NCBI GenBank assembly: GCA_000507305.1
Contig: DF240037.1
Location: 104,457-168,456 of the forward strand
Origin: Breviolum minutum Mf 1.05b.01
Lineage: Eukaryota; Sar; Dinophyceae; Suessiales; Symbiodiniaceae
Direction of reading: 5' to 3'
DNA length: 64,000 bases
Part shown: positions 62,915 through 64,000 of the stretch, one piece after another
Position numbering within the stretch: position 1 is the first letter of the stretch
Layout of the letters: every line of letters begins with the position of its first letter
The notes under the pieces: model-generated
Databases searched by the model: none
The model's input: the letters and a program-made list of their open reading frames with translations, nothing else
Told to the model about the DNA's origin: nothing
Translations under genes and position numbers: made by a program

Positions 62915-63071
62915 GCGCGCGGCAAGATTGCAGCTGTGTCCGTCGCACATTTGCAAGGTTTGGAAGCAAACTTACAGCATTACCAGCTTCTTGGCCCGAT
63001 TAAGATTAAGATGCAAAAAGCCGAAAAAGTGGAAGTAATTCGTGTCAGCGCTTATGAAATTCCATATCAGA
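62915..63071 (+). CDS. Mei2-like protein, RRM exon 3 (VAHLQGLEANLQHYQ)
   Basis: After CGCATCCTCACCAG 52 codons in phase 0 read ARGKIAAVSVAHLQGLEANL, QHYQLLGPIKIKMQK and AEKVEVIRVSAYEIPYQ, ending at a perfect GTAAGT donor (phase 1 out). K(I/V)xxVSxAxxQGLExNLxHY is the last strand and helix of the Mei2-type RRM (compare KICQVTYARVQGLEDL in plant members). The C-terminal tail continues in an exon not found here; the gene probably runs past the window. Confidence 0.88.
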
Positions 63072-63239
63072 GTAAGTGATAAAGTTTGAAAAAAAACATG
63101 TGGTTGTTTAGGCTGGTCAGTTTGTTAGGGGGTTGATAGCAATTTCTACGATTATGTAGGGATTAAATCGCAAATCACCCATTGGTGGAGAAACTGTTCG
63201 TAAAATTCACCACCACCAAGATTTCCATCTATAATATGT

Positions 63240-63345
63240 CTAGCTGGTAGTTTCAGATGTTGTTGATGTTCATCCCTTACTTGGGCAAAGAATCCATTTT
63301 GACGAGCATATTTTCCTAAATGGGTTGTAAAAAACCACCAGCTAG
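63240..63345 (+). mobile_element. family A element, copy 28
   Basis: CTAGCTGGTAGTTTCAGATG to AAAACCACCAGCTAG, followed by ATAATCATCAACCCATCATA as at 49935. Confidence 0.75.
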
Positions 63346-63795
63346 ATAATCATCAACCCATCATAGCCTTCAAGGGATTTCATGAACCAACATCATCCCC
63401 TACTAATCCACTAATTCACCACCAGTAAATGGATGTTTCAAACCCTTTATCACCTAATTGTTCATGAGTGAATCAACATGGGGGATTCCTGCCTCAGGCG
63501 GGTCACCTTTTTGTTCATCGAAAAATCGTTGTTTCGGAAAGTTGCCAGCATGTTTATATCGGTGAAGAAACATGAAGTCCACGTCGCGTGTTTGAAAAAA
63601 TATCATATTCCGATACCATCCATGAGTACATTGATCCTATAAAAATCAACCACAATGTGTGGCCAATATGAGATACATGATCACACAATGGATGTTTTGC
63701 ACTAACTATGATCCATTGAATGGGATTCGGTCGGAATATGTGGTTTTGCAGGAATCTTGATCCACTACAAAAAACCGTAGCAGTCGACACTGACA

Positions 63796-63899
63796 TTCCC
63801 ATGACATCATCCATGGGACGAGTGGTATATTTACCCGCATGAAACTGGTATTTTTATGGTAAATTCGTAGGTAAATCCCATGGATTTCACGTTTGGGAT
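63796..63899. mobile_element. family C element
   Basis: TTCCCATGACATCATCCATG to CCCATGGATTTCACGTTTGG; GGTATATTTACCCGCATGAA and ATTCGTAGGTAAATCCC pair. Confidence 0.75.
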
Positions 63900-64000
63900 T
63901 GGTTGTCTAAGCTTGGATCCTTCACAGCTTTTCGGATTCCTCAGAGGAACCTGACAACAAAATCACATCTCAGTGACCCAGTTGCCCCCGAAAAACTGGC

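Larger units (their letters stand above)
63072..64000. other. last intron, to the window end
   Basis: Only repeats are seen: family A and C copies, and the start of another palindrome (ACCATCCATGAGTACATTGA, 63611-63650). No exon or stop codon assignable to the Mei2-like gene. Confidence 0.5.

Noticed and set aside
1..64000. Search for tRNA, rRNA, bacterial operons, phage genes or toxin systems
   Set aside because: No cloverleaf, rRNA motif, Shine-Dalgarno spaced operon or recognisable phage or toxin protein was seen; the DNA is eukaryotic and intron-rich.

Overview
The window looks like nuclear DNA of an intron-rich protist, most probably a dinoflagellate (Suessiales-like: a Symbiodiniaceae or Polarella relative). 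The evidence is indirect. Short coding exons (about 35-240 bp) are scattered 0.5-5 kb apart, and every exon I can support lies on the + strand, as in unidirectional dinoflagellate gene arrays. One gene encodes a Mei2-type RRM, a family known to be expanded in dinoflagellates. Another ends in a C-x2-C-x13-H-x6-C finger of a kind I associate with dinoflagellate proteins. The introns are packed with short palindromic elements. I found no ribosomal or transfer RNA gene, no bacterial-type operon, no CRISPR array and no relic spliced-leader sequence. Most long open frames are chance frames or frames across satellites. Exons were called from reading frame, codon-like composition, GT/AG borders and phase matching between neighbours, so no gene structure is complete.

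Layout: (1) about 1.0-11.6 kb: an ankyrin-repeat gene with four ankyrin-like exon fragments and a terminal exon encoding the C2HC finger and a basic tail, stop at 11644-11646. (2) about 12.9-17.9 kb: scattered exon candidates with two possible terminal exons (stops at 16809-16811 and 17889-17891). (3) 17.9-21.1 kb: a large imperfect inverted repeat built of A/T-rich subrepeats, with three small G/C-stem hairpins in its centre and a decayed coding stretch beside it (21.13-21.75 kb). (4) about 25.0-31.1 kb: an unrecognised gene of at least five exons, stop at 31140-31142. (5) about 35.3-39.1 kb: an unrecognised gene with few visible exons, around a 31-bp minisatellite (36.3-36.9 kb) and a 107-bp satellite (36.9-37.6 kb). 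(6) about 41.0-63.1 kb: a Mei2-like RNA-binding protein gene whose RRM is split over three phase-compatible exons at 58.5, 61.5 and 62.9 kb. Its upstream exons form an intron-phase-compatible chain from 41.0 to 47.6 kb, and its 3' end lies beyond the window.

The main feature of the window is its repeat content. At least ten families of roughly 70-150 bp palindromic (MITE-like) elements occur in well over 100 full or partial copies, often nested. The commonest, called family A here, has about 28 copies, all in the same orientation as the genes. Each begins AG|GTGGTGG, ends CAACTAG or CAACCAG, and has a branch-point-like TTTGACTAAT followed by a T-rich run. Each copy therefore has the layout of a complete GT-AG intron. 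In several places the inferred splice site of an exon lies inside the terminal repeat of another family. I read this as an introner-like system, that is, mobile elements that act as or create introns. RNA-seq would be needed to prove it.
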